From assembly GCA_018000455.1 (NCBI GenBank), contig JAGNJW010000010.1:1-64000 (forward strand): a stretch of 64,000 bases of DNA. The letters are read 5' to 3'. The translations under genes and the position numbers were made by a program. Source of the DNA: Acidobacteriota bacterium. Its GTDB lineage: Bacteria; Acidobacteriota; Vicinamibacteria; Vicinamibacterales; UBA2999. Numbering within the stretch: position 1 is the first letter of the stretch; every line of letters begins with the position of its first letter. This document shows positions 52,665 through 62,000 of the stretch, one piece after another. Under the pieces are notes generated by a model, which saw nothing but the letters and a program-made list of their open reading frames with translations, did not search any database and was not told the origin of the DNA.

Positions 52665-53263
52665 CCTCAGCCCGCACGCGAGGCTGGGCCAGGGCGTTGG
52701 CGCCGGCCGCCGCACTGTCCGTTGCTGCTGCGTGCGCCCCCGGCCCGGCGGCCGAGCCGCTGCCGGTATTGCCCATCGGCGGCGACTTCCAGCTCACCGA
52801 TCACGACAACCGTCCTTTCGACCTCGCATCGCTGCGGGGGCGTGTCGTGCTGATCTTCTTCGGTTACAGCTCCTGCCCCGACGCCTGTCCCACGACGCTA
52901 TCGAAGCTGGCGACGGTGGCGCGCCGGCTCGGAGACGACCGCGCACGTGTCAAGACGCTCTATATCTCCGTCGATCCTGAGCGGGACACGCCGCCGGTGT
53001 TGAAGGAGGATCTCGAGTACTTCGCGCTCGACGCCCTGGGCCTGACCGGCACGAAGGATCAGATCGACAAGGTCGTCGGGCAGTACGGGGCGGCCTACGA
53101 GGTCGTGCCGACGCCGGGCTCAGCCGCGAAATACACGGTGTCGCACTCGACGGCGGTGTATGCCCTGGACGCCAAGGGCCGCGTGCGGACGCAGTTCGTC
53201 TACGAGGCGTCGGTCGACGAGATCGTCAAGGGCATCCAAGCCATCCTCGCCGACGCGAGCTGA
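52661..53263 (+). CDS. SCO1/SenC/PrrC-family copper and redox protein
   Basis: The 200-residue protein starts at a GTG overlapping the PCuAC stop (GTGA). It has a signal or membrane anchor, then a thioredoxin fold with the CxxxC pair Cys72 and Cys76 (GYSSCPDACPTTL) and the third ligand His162 (YTVSHSTAVYALD). SCO proteins help assemble the CuA site of cytochrome c oxidase. In Rhodobacter its homologue PrrC lies between prrB and prrA; here a PrrA/PrrB pair is convergent 220 bases away. A decayed copy of its 3' end exists at 13634-13721. Confidence 0.95.
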   Translation: MTSARTRGWARALAPAAALSVAAACAPGPAAEPLPVLPIGGDFQLTDHDNRPFDLASLRGRVVLIFFGYSSCPDACPTTLSKLATVARRLGDDRARVKTLYISVDPERDTPPVLKEDLEYFALDALGLTGTKDQIDKVVGQYGAAYEVVPTPGSAAKYTVSHSTAVYALDAKGRVRTQFVYEASVDEIVKGIQAILADAS

Positions 53264-53464
53264 GAACGGGCGGTCAGCGAGGCGTCTGGGCCGCGAACCG
53301 TACGATGCACACCAGGGCACGGCGCGACCGCCGCCAGTTGAGCGCGCCGCAGCCAAGCACGGCGGCTTCGGACGAGAGCTCGATGAGCAGCAGTCGACCG
53401 TGGTGCAGCCGGGTGATTGACGCCGACGTGCCGAGCCACGCGCCCGAGCCCGCCAGATGCGGGG

Positions 53465-53494
53465 GTCTCGCCGACGCTCGGGCGTCAGCGAGAC
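53465..53494 (-). terminator. Strong hairpin overlapping the regA stop codon
   Basis: GTCTCGCCGACGC (53465-53477) pairs with GCGTCAGCGAGAC (53482-53494) through 12 base pairs and one mismatch, with a TCGG loop. It includes the stop codon of the response regulator. There is no T-run on either side, so it may stabilise the transcript or act as a Rho-type boundary instead. Confidence 0.4.
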
Positions 53495-54024
53495 ACGGGG
53501 AACTTCGCCAGTTTGCGCTGCAGCGACCGGCGGTGCATCGACAGCGCGCGAGCCGCTTCGGACACGTTGCCGTCGCAGTCGGCCAGCACGCGCTGGATGT
53601 GTTCCCACTCCACACGCGCCAGGGACGGGGTATCCATGGGCAGATCGCGCGGACGCGCCGACAAGCCGAGCTCGAACGCTTCCAGAATCCGTTCGGGATC
53701 GGTGGGTTTGGTCAGATAGTGCACGGCGCCCAGGCGAATCGCTTCGAGCGCCGTCGCGATGCTGCCGTAGCCGGTGAGCACGACCACGGAGGTAGCCGGG
53801 TCGATGGCCTTCAGGTCGCGCACCACGTCGAGCCCTGACAAGCCGGGCAGGCGCAGGTCCACGACCGCCATCTCCGGGCTGTCGCGGCGCGCGTGCTCGA
53901 GGGCGGCAGCGCCGTCGCCAACCCCGTGGGCGTCGTAGCCGCGGCGCTGCAAGGCGCCGACGAGCATGGTCCGGAACGGTTCGTCGTCTTCCACGACGAG
54001 CACGGTCTGCAGAATGCGTGACAT
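53485..54024 (-). CDS. regA: Response regulator, RegA/PrrA/ActR family
   Basis: The 179-residue regulator has a receiver domain (VLVVEDDEPFRTMLVGAL, phospho-acceptor Asp56 in MAVVDLRLPG, VLTGYGSIATALEA, YLTKP) and a Fis-type helix-turn-helix (RVLADCDGNVSEAARALSMH followed by RRSLQRKLAK). This is the exact layout of RegA, the global redox regulator. The ATG at 54024 is six bases after the kinase stop; a GTG at 54033 overlapping that stop is an alternative. It is cotranscribed with the sensor kinase. Confidence 0.93.
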   Translation of the reverse strand: MSRILQTVLVVEDDEPFRTMLVGALQRRGYDAHGVGDGAAALEHARRDSPEMAVVDLRLPGLSGLDVVRDLKAIDPATSVVVLTGYGSIATALEAIRLGAVHYLTKPTDPERILEAFELGLSARPRDLPMDTPSLARVEWEHIQRVLADCDGNVSEAARALSMHRRSLQRKLAKFPVSR

Positions 54025-54029
54025 ATCCC

Positions 54030-55316
54030 TCACCGTGCCGGCAGGTCCAGGATCACCGACGTGCCTTTGCCCAAGCCCGACCGTACCCGCAAGGTGCCGC
54101 CCATCTGGTCGGCGAACGCTCGCACCAGGAACAGCCCGAGGCCCAGTCCGGCGCCGGGCGCCTTCGTGGTGAAGAACGGCTCGCCGGCGCGGGCCACGTC
54201 CTCGTCGCTCATGCCCCGGCCGCGATCCACCACTTCCACGCGCACGCCGTCGCCCTGCTCCACCCGCAGCGTCACCGCTTGACCCGGCGCCGAGGCATCG
54301 AACGCGTTCTGCAGTAGCGCCACCACCGCCTGCCGCAGCGGCTCGGCCGGCGCGGCGATGGGCTGCGGCGACGCCGGCAGCGCGACTTCGAGACGGGCCG
54401 CGCGCGCGTCGCCCAGGCGGTTGCGCACGTCGTCCACCAGGTGCGCCAGGGCAATCTGCGTGTCGGCCGCCGACGCGGAGGCCGCGCGTCCGCTCAACTG
54501 GTCGAGCACGTGGGTGCAGCGGTCGGTCTCGCGGCGGATGACGCCGATGTACTCATGCGCACGCGGATCGCTGGCCGTCGCCACACCGTCCATCGCGCGC
54601 CCCAACTCGCCGGCCGCCGTGCGGATCGTGCTGAGAGGGGTGGCCAGCTCGTGCGCCGCGCCGGCGCCGAGCGACAGCAGCGCTGCGAGCCGCTCGCTGC
54701 GGGCCGTCGCCGCGCGCGCGTCGGTGAGCTCGCGCTCGCGCTGTTCGAGCGCCTCCGACACCCGGCCGACGAAGTAGGCGATGAGGGCCGCGGCGGCCGA
54801 CAATGCCACCCACATGCCCGACAGGTGCAGCGTCATCGTGTGCTGCGACTGGGACGGGTCGATGAACTCGAGAGGACGGTTCCAGAAGAACGTCAAGCCG
54901 TACGCCGCGACCGACGCGGTGGCGATGGCCATGGCCCAGCGGTGTCCGAGCGTGACGGCCGCCAGCGTGATGCCCACGAGATACACGATGCTGAACGGGT
55001 TCATCGGCCCGCCGGCGAAGTAGAGAATGCCGGTGAGCAGGCCGCTGTCCACGAGCAGCGAGGCACCGATGACCACGCGGCTCGGTTCGGGCGCGCGCAA
55101 CTGGAACGCGAGCACGATGTTGGTGGCGGCCATCGCCGCCAGCAGAGCCACCAGCGGCCCGAGCGGCACCCGCACCCCCCAGAACACCGAGGCGGCGGCG
55201 ATGCCTGCGGCCAGACCGACGACCGACACCCAGCGCAAGCGCACGAGCCACGGCAGCACGACGAGCGCGGCGCGCGAGCTGGGCAGCGCTGGCGTCGAAG
55301 CGGATGCGGCAGTCAT
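54030..55316 (-). CDS. regB: Redox-sensing histidine kinase, RegB/PrrB family
   Basis: The 428-residue kinase has six membrane helices (about 20-190). Between helices 3 and 4 lies GGPMNPF (102-108), the ubiquinone-binding heptad of RegB. The H-box is GAAHELATPLSTI with His222. Cys267 in RRETDRCTHVL stands where RegB has its redox-active cysteine. The ATPase domain has LLQNAFDASAPG, VVDRGRGM and GLGLGLFLVRAF. It should sense respiratory redox state and phosphorylate the downstream RegA. Full length and intact. Confidence 0.94.
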   Translation of the reverse strand: MTAASASTPALPSSRAALVVLPWLVRLRWVSVVGLAAGIAAASVFWGVRVPLGPLVALLAAMAATNIVLAFQLRAPEPSRVVIGASLLVDSGLLTGILYFAGGPMNPFSIVYLVGITLAAVTLGHRWAMAIATASVAAYGLTFFWNRPLEFIDPSQSQHTMTLHLSGMWVALSAAAALIAYFVGRVSEALEQRERELTDARAATARSERLAALLSLGAGAAHELATPLSTIRTAAGELGRAMDGVATASDPRAHEYIGVIRRETDRCTHVLDQLSGRAASASAADTQIALAHLVDDVRNRLGDARAARLEVALPASPQPIAAPAEPLRQAVVALLQNAFDASAPGQAVTLRVEQGDGVRVEVVDRGRGMSDEDVARAGEPFFTTKAPGAGLGLGLFLVRAFADQMGGTLRVRSGLGKGTSVILDLPAR

Positions 55317-55335
55317 GGGCGGGCCTCGGGCAGAC

Positions 55336-55416
55336 TCATCGGCGGGCCGACTGGGCGCCGAGACTCACAGACGCCAGCCAGAGGGCGGCGATCGGCACGA
55401 TGACTCGGCTCGACAT
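55336..55416 (-). pseudogene. Isolated signal peptide, relic of a secreted protein
   Basis: A 26-codon frame (SSRVIVPIAALWLASVSLGA then QSARR and stop) is a perfect signal peptide with nothing after it. It ends just upstream of regB. It could be a decayed gene start; a genuine tiny leader peptide is less likely. Confidence 0.3.
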
Positions 55417-55520
55417 GTGCTGCCCATTCTCGCGCAGATTGGGGCCCCGCGGCGGCGTGCGGCGATATGTCGCAGCCGTCCCACGGCTGGCGGATTGATC
55501 CAGCGCCGTGTTGCTCACGT

Positions 55521-55877
55521 TCACGGCACGGCATTGACGCTGGCAGTGGTAGCAAGGCATAGCGGCCAGTGCGCCGCCTCGACCAGCTTCCAGCCAGCGG
55601 TCGGCGTCACGGCTCGCACCTGACATCCGCGCCTGGCGCCACCAGGTCCTGGGCTGCCTCGACTTTCGGCGATGCTGTACAGCGCGTCGACGTGTAAGGC
55701 GATCAGGGTCGTGACCTCGCCGATTGCAAGCTCCACGCTGGGGCGGAGCGTCAGGTTGGGCGTGAACACCGGTCCGAGCATCGAGAACACCCCGATGGAC
55801 GCCAGTTCCGGATCGAAGGCCACGCCTCCCATGATCCCGAGACGCCGTCGACGCGGCTGGTCCCCGTCGGTGGCCAT
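55521..55877 (-). pseudogene. Fragment of an outer-membrane beta-barrel protein
   Basis: The minus frame reads FDPELASIGVFSMLGPVFTP then NLTLRPSVELAIGEVTTLIA and LHVDALYSI. This pattern of alternating strands is common in small Acidobacteria outer-membrane barrels. It lacks a signal peptide and degenerates after about residue 70 into unrelated sequence. Confidence 0.45.
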
Positions 55878-55969
55878 CTACGGCCGCCTCAGGTCACTAC
55901 ACGGTCGGCAGGTCAATGGACGGTCGCTCACCACGTTCGAGGAACAGATGGCCCTCGACCCGGAACCGA

Positions 55970-58630
55970 CTACTGAGGCGCCTCCGCCGGCCGGTTCAGC
56001 AGTGCGTTGAACACCAGCTTGAACGTGCCGTGCGTCTGATCGCGATGCTGTGGCCGGAACCCAACGAGCACAACTGTACCCGCGCCGTGCTTCACGGAGA
56101 CGGCCGCCGCCTTCTTCGCGATCACCTGTTCGCCGAGCAGCCAGCCACTCTGCAGGATGTCGCGCTCGACATAGGTCGAGAGAATCGCCACGTCCTGGCT
56201 GCGATCGGTCGACGTCACCTCGTAGACCTGGCCGCCGGCCACGAAGAGCGCCAGGCCTTCAGCCGGCATGCCGTAGACCAACGGGTTGGACGTGTCGAAC
56301 CGCACTCTGAGCGTAGAGCCTGGCGACCAGAAGGTTTTCGACGGCAGGCCGGCCACGATGTTACGCACCGGCAGTCCGAAGCGCTGAATGGGTAGATCGC
56401 CGGCATTGGCAAAGGTCAGCAGCGTGCCGCCCTTCTGCACGAACGCCTCGAGCGCCTTCACGCCCTCGGCACCGAACCCGCTCCGATATTCCGCGGGCGT
56501 GTTGTCAGGAGGAGCCGCAGGTCCGCCCCCGCCAGGCGCCGTCGAACCAGCCGGGCGCTCGCCGGTCATGGCCGTAATCGAGTCTGCCGGCAGCACGATC
56601 GTGTCGTAGTTGGCCTCGAGCCCGCCCGCCTTGATCTCGGCGTCCAGGATCGACGTGAACGGCACGTCGAACTGCTCGAACATCAGACGCGTCCAGCCTT
56701 CGTCCATGTTGCCGCCGCCGTAGCGTTGCAGCATGGCGATGCGCGGTTTGCGAATCTCGTATGCGCCGGCAGTCACCGGGGACGCAAGCGCGACGAAGTC
56801 CACGCCCGACCGTTTGGCCACGTCAGCGACGTCCCCGGCGCCGACCAGGAAGTCGCCGGCCCTCACCTTGCCCTCGGCGGTGGCGTGACTCACGCGACGA
56901 ACGCCGATGCCCTTCTCGAGCAGAAGAAAGACTGCCCGCGCACTGTCGTTCAAGCGGCCGTCCAGGACGTAGCCGTTCGGAGCGCCTGAAGCCACGGTAC
57001 CCACCAGCGGCACCGGCGCCGTGAGCTTCACGAGATCGGCAGTGACCTTTTCGCCGACCGGGTCGCTTTGCACGCCCATGAACTCGCCGAAGGTGTCGGT
57101 CGACATGTCGTACGGCCGAATGGGATTGCCCTCGAGGTCGCGCGTGTAGGTGTTATCTGGATAGAAGGTCCGTCCGAGCATCCATCGCACCAGCCCCTGC
57201 TTGGGCTGTGCCATGGTCACGACGAAGGAACCCGGGCCGTAGACGCGCCCGGCGGCGAAGAATTGACTCCGGGCCTGGTGCACCTCCACGCCGGACTCGA
57301 GCAGGAGGTTGGCCAGCTTCTTCACCGTCAGCGGATCGTGTTGCTCGGCGGCAATAACGTAGGCCTTGACGGCGCCGGTCGCGCCACGCTCCGACTGGCG
57401 CGTGCCTTTCAAGTACATGTTCCAAAGCAAGTCCTCGCGGCTCCTGGCCGCGAGATCCACGATCGACCAGGCGACGATTTTCTGGTTTTCGACGATGTCG
57501 CGAACGCGCCACCAGCCGCCGGGCCACAGGCTCGGCATCGTGGTCTGCGGCTCGTATTCCGGCAGGCCGCGCGTCCCTCCCCGCAGTTGGTCGGGGTGCA
57601 TGAACATGGGTGTCGCCAGCCGTGCGCTGGCCGATTCGGCGAGCATGCCCGCGATGTTGTGGAAGGGCGTAATCCAGTGAAAGCCCATGTGCCCCCACCC
57701 GGAATAGATCGCGGCTCCGATCACGCCGGTTTTCCCCGCCGCCTCGAGCTTGGTGCCCATGTGGGCACCGAACCAGGTGATCTCCCGCCACACCAGCGGA
57801 TCGCCTTCGGGACGAATGGGCTCCGCGTACGGCGGAATGAAGAGACGCGCGTTGCTGCTGCCCATCTGGTGATGGTCCATATAGGCCTGTGGCAGCCAGT
57901 CGCGGTACATCAGCTTGCCGATGTGTTTCGACTCCGGCAGATTGAGCGCGAAGCCGTCGCGGTTGTTGTCGTGGCCGGCATATTTCTGATACAGCCACGG
58001 CAGACCAGCGGCTTCGTGCTCGGTGCCGACGTACTTCATATACCAGTCCGCGATCATCTGCGTGCCGTCGGGGTTGATCGACGGCAGCACGATGCTGATG
58101 ACGTTGTCCAGATGGCGCATCGACTCCGCGTCGTTGCGGGCCAGGCTGTCGTAGACGAACTCGGCCGCGGTCTGCGCGGCCGCGACCTCCGAGGAGTGGA
58201 GCGCGAAACTCTGGATGGTGACCGCCCGGCCGTCGGCCACGAGCTTTCGCGCGTCGACCTCGGAGAGGCCGCGCGGGTCGGCGAGCCTCGCGTTGATCTC
58301 GCGGTAGTGGTCGAGCTTGGCCAGATTGGCGGGCGACGAGATGAAGAGCGCGATGAAGGGACGTTTGTCGCTCGACTTGCCGAGCTCCACCAGCTTGACG
58401 CGGTTCGAGCTCTTCGCCAGCAACTGGTAGTACTCGTGCAGCTTGTCCCAGTTGGCCAGCTTCCGATCTGCACCCAACTGGAAGCCGAAGAACGCCTCGG
58501 GAGAGGTGAGCGTCGACGCTGGCGTCTGTGCCCGCACGGCTTCGCTCAGCAGCGAAGGTGCCGCCGAGGCCAGGACCAGGATCGCCAGCAAAACTCGGAT
58601 GAAGCGAAGTCGCGTATGCATGGTCAGCAT
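55970..58630 (-). CDS. Exported M14-family zinc carboxypeptidase
   Basis: The 886-residue product has a signal peptide (FIRVLLAILVLASAAPSLLS). The M14 domain spans about 50-400. Zinc ligands are His and Glu in FALHSSEVAAAQ, with HDNNRDGF and YMDHHQMGSS downstream. The C-terminal 400 residues are typical of this acidobacterial subfamily: an insert followed by a glutamine-amidotransferase-like fold (FVQKGGTLLTFANAGDLPI). It is likely a periplasmic or surface peptidase. Stands alone; an ATG at 58621 is an alternative start. Confidence 0.92.
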   Translation of the reverse strand: MLTMHTRLRFIRVLLAILVLASAAPSLLSEAVRAQTPASTLTSPEAFFGFQLGADRKLANWDKLHEYYQLLAKSSNRVKLVELGKSSDKRPFIALFISSPANLAKLDHYREINARLADPRGLSEVDARKLVADGRAVTIQSFALHSSEVAAAQTAAEFVYDSLARNDAESMRHLDNVISIVLPSINPDGTQMIADWYMKYVGTEHEAAGLPWLYQKYAGHDNNRDGFALNLPESKHIGKLMYRDWLPQAYMDHHQMGSSNARLFIPPYAEPIRPEGDPLVWREITWFGAHMGTKLEAAGKTGVIGAAIYSGWGHMGFHWITPFHNIAGMLAESASARLATPMFMHPDQLRGGTRGLPEYEPQTTMPSLWPGGWWRVRDIVENQKIVAWSIVDLAARSREDLLWNMYLKGTRQSERGATGAVKAYVIAAEQHDPLTVKKLANLLLESGVEVHQARSQFFAAGRVYGPGSFVVTMAQPKQGLVRWMLGRTFYPDNTYTRDLEGNPIRPYDMSTDTFGEFMGVQSDPVGEKVTADLVKLTAPVPLVGTVASGAPNGYVLDGRLNDSARAVFLLLEKGIGVRRVSHATAEGKVRAGDFLVGAGDVADVAKRSGVDFVALASPVTAGAYEIRKPRIAMLQRYGGGNMDEGWTRLMFEQFDVPFTSILDAEIKAGGLEANYDTIVLPADSITAMTGERPAGSTAPGGGGPAAPPDNTPAEYRSGFGAEGVKALEAFVQKGGTLLTFANAGDLPIQRFGLPVRNIVAGLPSKTFWSPGSTLRVRFDTSNPLVYGMPAEGLALFVAGGQVYEVTSTDRSQDVAILSTYVERDILQSGWLLGEQVIAKKAAAVSVKHGAGTVVLVGFRPQHRDQTHGTFKLVFNALLNRPAEAPQ

Positions 58631-58710
58631 GCTATCCGCTGGCCGCCGGGAAGGGAAACCCGCGGGAGAGACAGGTTCCCTTGACCGCTACGCCGTTTGT
58701 CTCGCCGGGC

Positions 58711-58902
58711 CTATTGAGTGATGCGCAGCACTTGGCCGGTTCCGGCCGAGGTGCCGTTCACCGTCACATACACCGAGTTGTCGCTGCCAACCAGAATGCT
58801 GCCCGGGACGGCGGACCGCACCCGGGAGACAGGGCTATACTGAAGGGGTGATTTCGTCGCTTTCCTGAGTTCTGCGCCGTTCCGGCCTCCAGCCCTCACC
58901 AA
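58711..58902 (-). pseudogene. C-terminal fragment of a secreted sugar-dehydrogenase-like beta-propeller
   Basis: The minus frame ends LVGSDNSVYVTVNGTSAGTG then QVLRITQ and stop. The pattern (x-DG-x-VYVT, x-GxILRI) is the usual end of PQQ-type glucose/sorbosone dehydrogenases. No start or upstream domain is present. Confidence 0.35.
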
Positions 58903-59021
58903 GGCACCGTCTAGCAGGCTTCCCGATCATTCCGGCACACGTCCCGTACCGCACGGCTTCACCAAGGCCCTGGCCGCGTCGCGGCGGTAACCCCCCGCTC
59001 ACTCGAACACGGAGGCTCTGA

Positions 59022-62000
59022 ATGCGCTTGCGGCGTCGGCCTCAGGTATCGACGGCCGAGAAGCCGCTGCGCGACGAGCTGCTGAGTATCGAGCGGCTGG
59101 AGGAGCGTGCGTTGGCTCTCGCCGCCAGCTTCACGCTCGATCCCCATCCCCGCCGCCGTCCTCGTGACACGTTTCCCCGATTCGAGGACAACGTCCGCGT
59201 GCTCCGCGCCAGCTATCGGATCCTGGCCGACGATGTCCGTACCGGGCAGTTCATCGGGTTGGCCGCCGACTGGCTCCTCGACAACTTCCACCTGATCGCC
59301 GCGGAAATCTCCGATATCCAGCGCAACCTGCCGCGGACCTACTCCCGCACCCTGCCGAGGCTGGCTGCCCGCGAGCACGGCGGCCACGCCCGCGTCTACG
59401 CCATCGCGGTCGAGCTCATCCGGCACAGCGACAGCCGTCTGGAACGCCAGCAACTGATTCAGTTCCTCGCCAGCTACCAACGCGTCGCGCCGCTGACGAT
59501 TGGCGAGCTGTGGGCCTGGCCGAGCATGTTGAAGCTGGCGCTGATCGAAAACCTGCGCCGGTTGGCGGAGGAACTCCTGGCCGCGCGTGCGGCCCGCGGC
59601 GCCGCCGACACCTACGTCTCGAGCGCCGACGACGGCGGCGCCGGGGCGCTGCCACCGGACACCGACCCGGCCTTCATCGTGCAGATCCTGCACCGCATTC
59701 GCGAGTACGGACTCCGCCTGGCGCCGGTTCGCGTCGCCGTGGACGACGACCTCGCGCTACGCGACACGACGGCCGAGGAAACCATCCGCGGCGAGCACCA
59801 GCGTCAGGGCGTGGCCCAGGTGTCGGTCGCCAACGCGGTCACGAGCCTCCGACTCTGCGCGACGCTCGACTGGCGTGCGTATGTCGAGGCGGTCAGCCTG
59901 GTGGAGCAGGCGTTGCAGCGCGATCCGGCTGGCGCCTACAAGCGGATGGACTTCCTGAGCCGGGATCAGCAGCGGCGAGCCGTGGAAGAACTGGCGCCGC
60001 CGAGCGGCGAAGGCCAGCTCCGTGTGGCCCTCAAAGCCATCGAAAGCGCGCGTCAAGCGGCTGCGGCCGGATCGCCGGCCGATCGGGAGGCCCATGTCGG
60101 CTACCACCTGCTCGATCGGGGGCGCGCCGATCTCGAGGCCGACCTGGCGTACCGGCCGAGCGGATCGACCCGGGCTCGGCGATTCCTCCTGCGCCATGCG
60201 ACCGGGCTCTACCTCGGGGCGTTGACAACGCTGACCGGCCTGCTGGTCGCAGGCGCCGGCGTCTACGCGTGGGACGCGGGGGCCACGCCCGCCGTCCTGG
60301 CAGCGGTCGCCCTGTTGACGCTGCTGCCGGCAAGCGACCTCGTAGCGGCCGCCGTGCACGAGGCGGTCGTCCGCATGGTCGGCCCGACACGACTACCTCG
60401 CCTGGATTTCTCCGAGGGCGTACCCGAGAGCGCACGGACCATGGTGATCGTGCCCACGATGCTGACCAGCGTCGCCGGTGTTGATGCCCTTCTCGCCCAC
60501 ATCGAGGTGCTGGCGCACGGCAACCTCGATCCGTGCGTGCACTTCGCCATCCTGAGCGACTTCGCCGACACCGGCACTTCCGACGCTCCCGACGACGCGG
60601 CGATTCTCGCCCGCGCACGGGCCGGCGTGGAGGCGCTCAACGCCGCATTCGGCACCGACCACGCCAACCGCTTCTTCCTGTTCCATCGTGACCGTCAGTG
60701 GAACCTGCGTGAGCAGGCCTGGATCGGATGGGAACGCAAGCGCGGGAAGATCGAGGAGTTCAATCGGCTGCTCCGGGGCGCGACCGACACCAGCTTCTCG
60801 ACTCAGGTCGGCGAGCTGGACATCCTGCCCTCGGTCCGCTACTGCCTGACGCTGGACTCGGACACGCGGCTGCCGCGCGACGCCGCCGAGCGCCTCATCG
60901 GCATCATCGCCCATCCCTTGAATCAGCCGCGGTTCGACCCTGCGGTCGGCCGAGTCACGGCGGGATACGGGATCCTGCAGCCGCGCGTCAGCGTGACCAT
61001 GGCGAGCGCCGCCGGGTCCCTCTTCGCCCGGACCTACGCCGGCCACACCGGTGTCGACCCGTATACGACGGCCGTCTCGGACCTCTACCAGGATCTCTTC
61101 CAGGAAGGCAGCTTCATCGGCAAGGGCCTGTACGACGTCGACGCCTTCGCCGCCGCTCTGGAGGGCCGCGTCCCCGAGAACGCCCTGCTCTCGCATGACT
61201 TGTTCGAGGGCCTGTATGCGCGCACGGCGCTCGTGACCGACGTCGAGGTCGTGGACGACTATCCCTCCAGCGTGCTCGCGCACGCCAGGCGGCAACACCG
61301 CTGGGTACGCGGCGACTGGCAGATTCTGTGGTGGTTGTTTCCCTGGGTGCCGTCCCGCACCGGCGTGACACGGAATCGCCTGCCGCTCATCTCCCGGTGG
61401 AAGATTCTCGACAACCTCCGACGCAGCCTGATCCCACCCGCAACCGTGCTGCTACTCGCCGCCGGCTGGACGGCACTACCCGGCCACGCTGCGGTATGGA
61501 CCGCCGCCGGGCTTGCGGCGCTCGCCTTCCCCCTCCTGTCACCAGCACTCGGAATGCTGCGGCGTCCGCGGCGCGGCCAGGGATGGGGCGCCTTCCTTCG
61601 GGTCCGGATCGAAGACCTGCAGCTCGTCGTCGCCCGCAGCGGACTGCAGCTCACCTTCATGGCCAATGAGGCGTACGGACGGGTGCATGCGATCGCCATC
61701 ACGCTCGTCCGCCTCGGGGTCGCCCACGGCCGCCTGCTGGAGTGGGAAACCATGGCCGCCCACGCCGCACGCGGTGGCCCGGCGCGCCTCCGCGCCTTCG
61801 TGAAGGGCATGGCGCCCAGCCCCCTGCTGGCAGCGGCCATCTTCGGAGCGGTGCTGCTGCTGCGGCCTGGAGCCCTGGCCGTGGCCGCGCCCATCTTGCT
61901 CCTTTGGACGATCGCGCCCGGGATCGCCTACGTCCTGAGCCGGCCGATCCCCGATCGGCGCGCCCCGCTGTCGGCCGAAGACCGTGACTTCCTGTACGCG

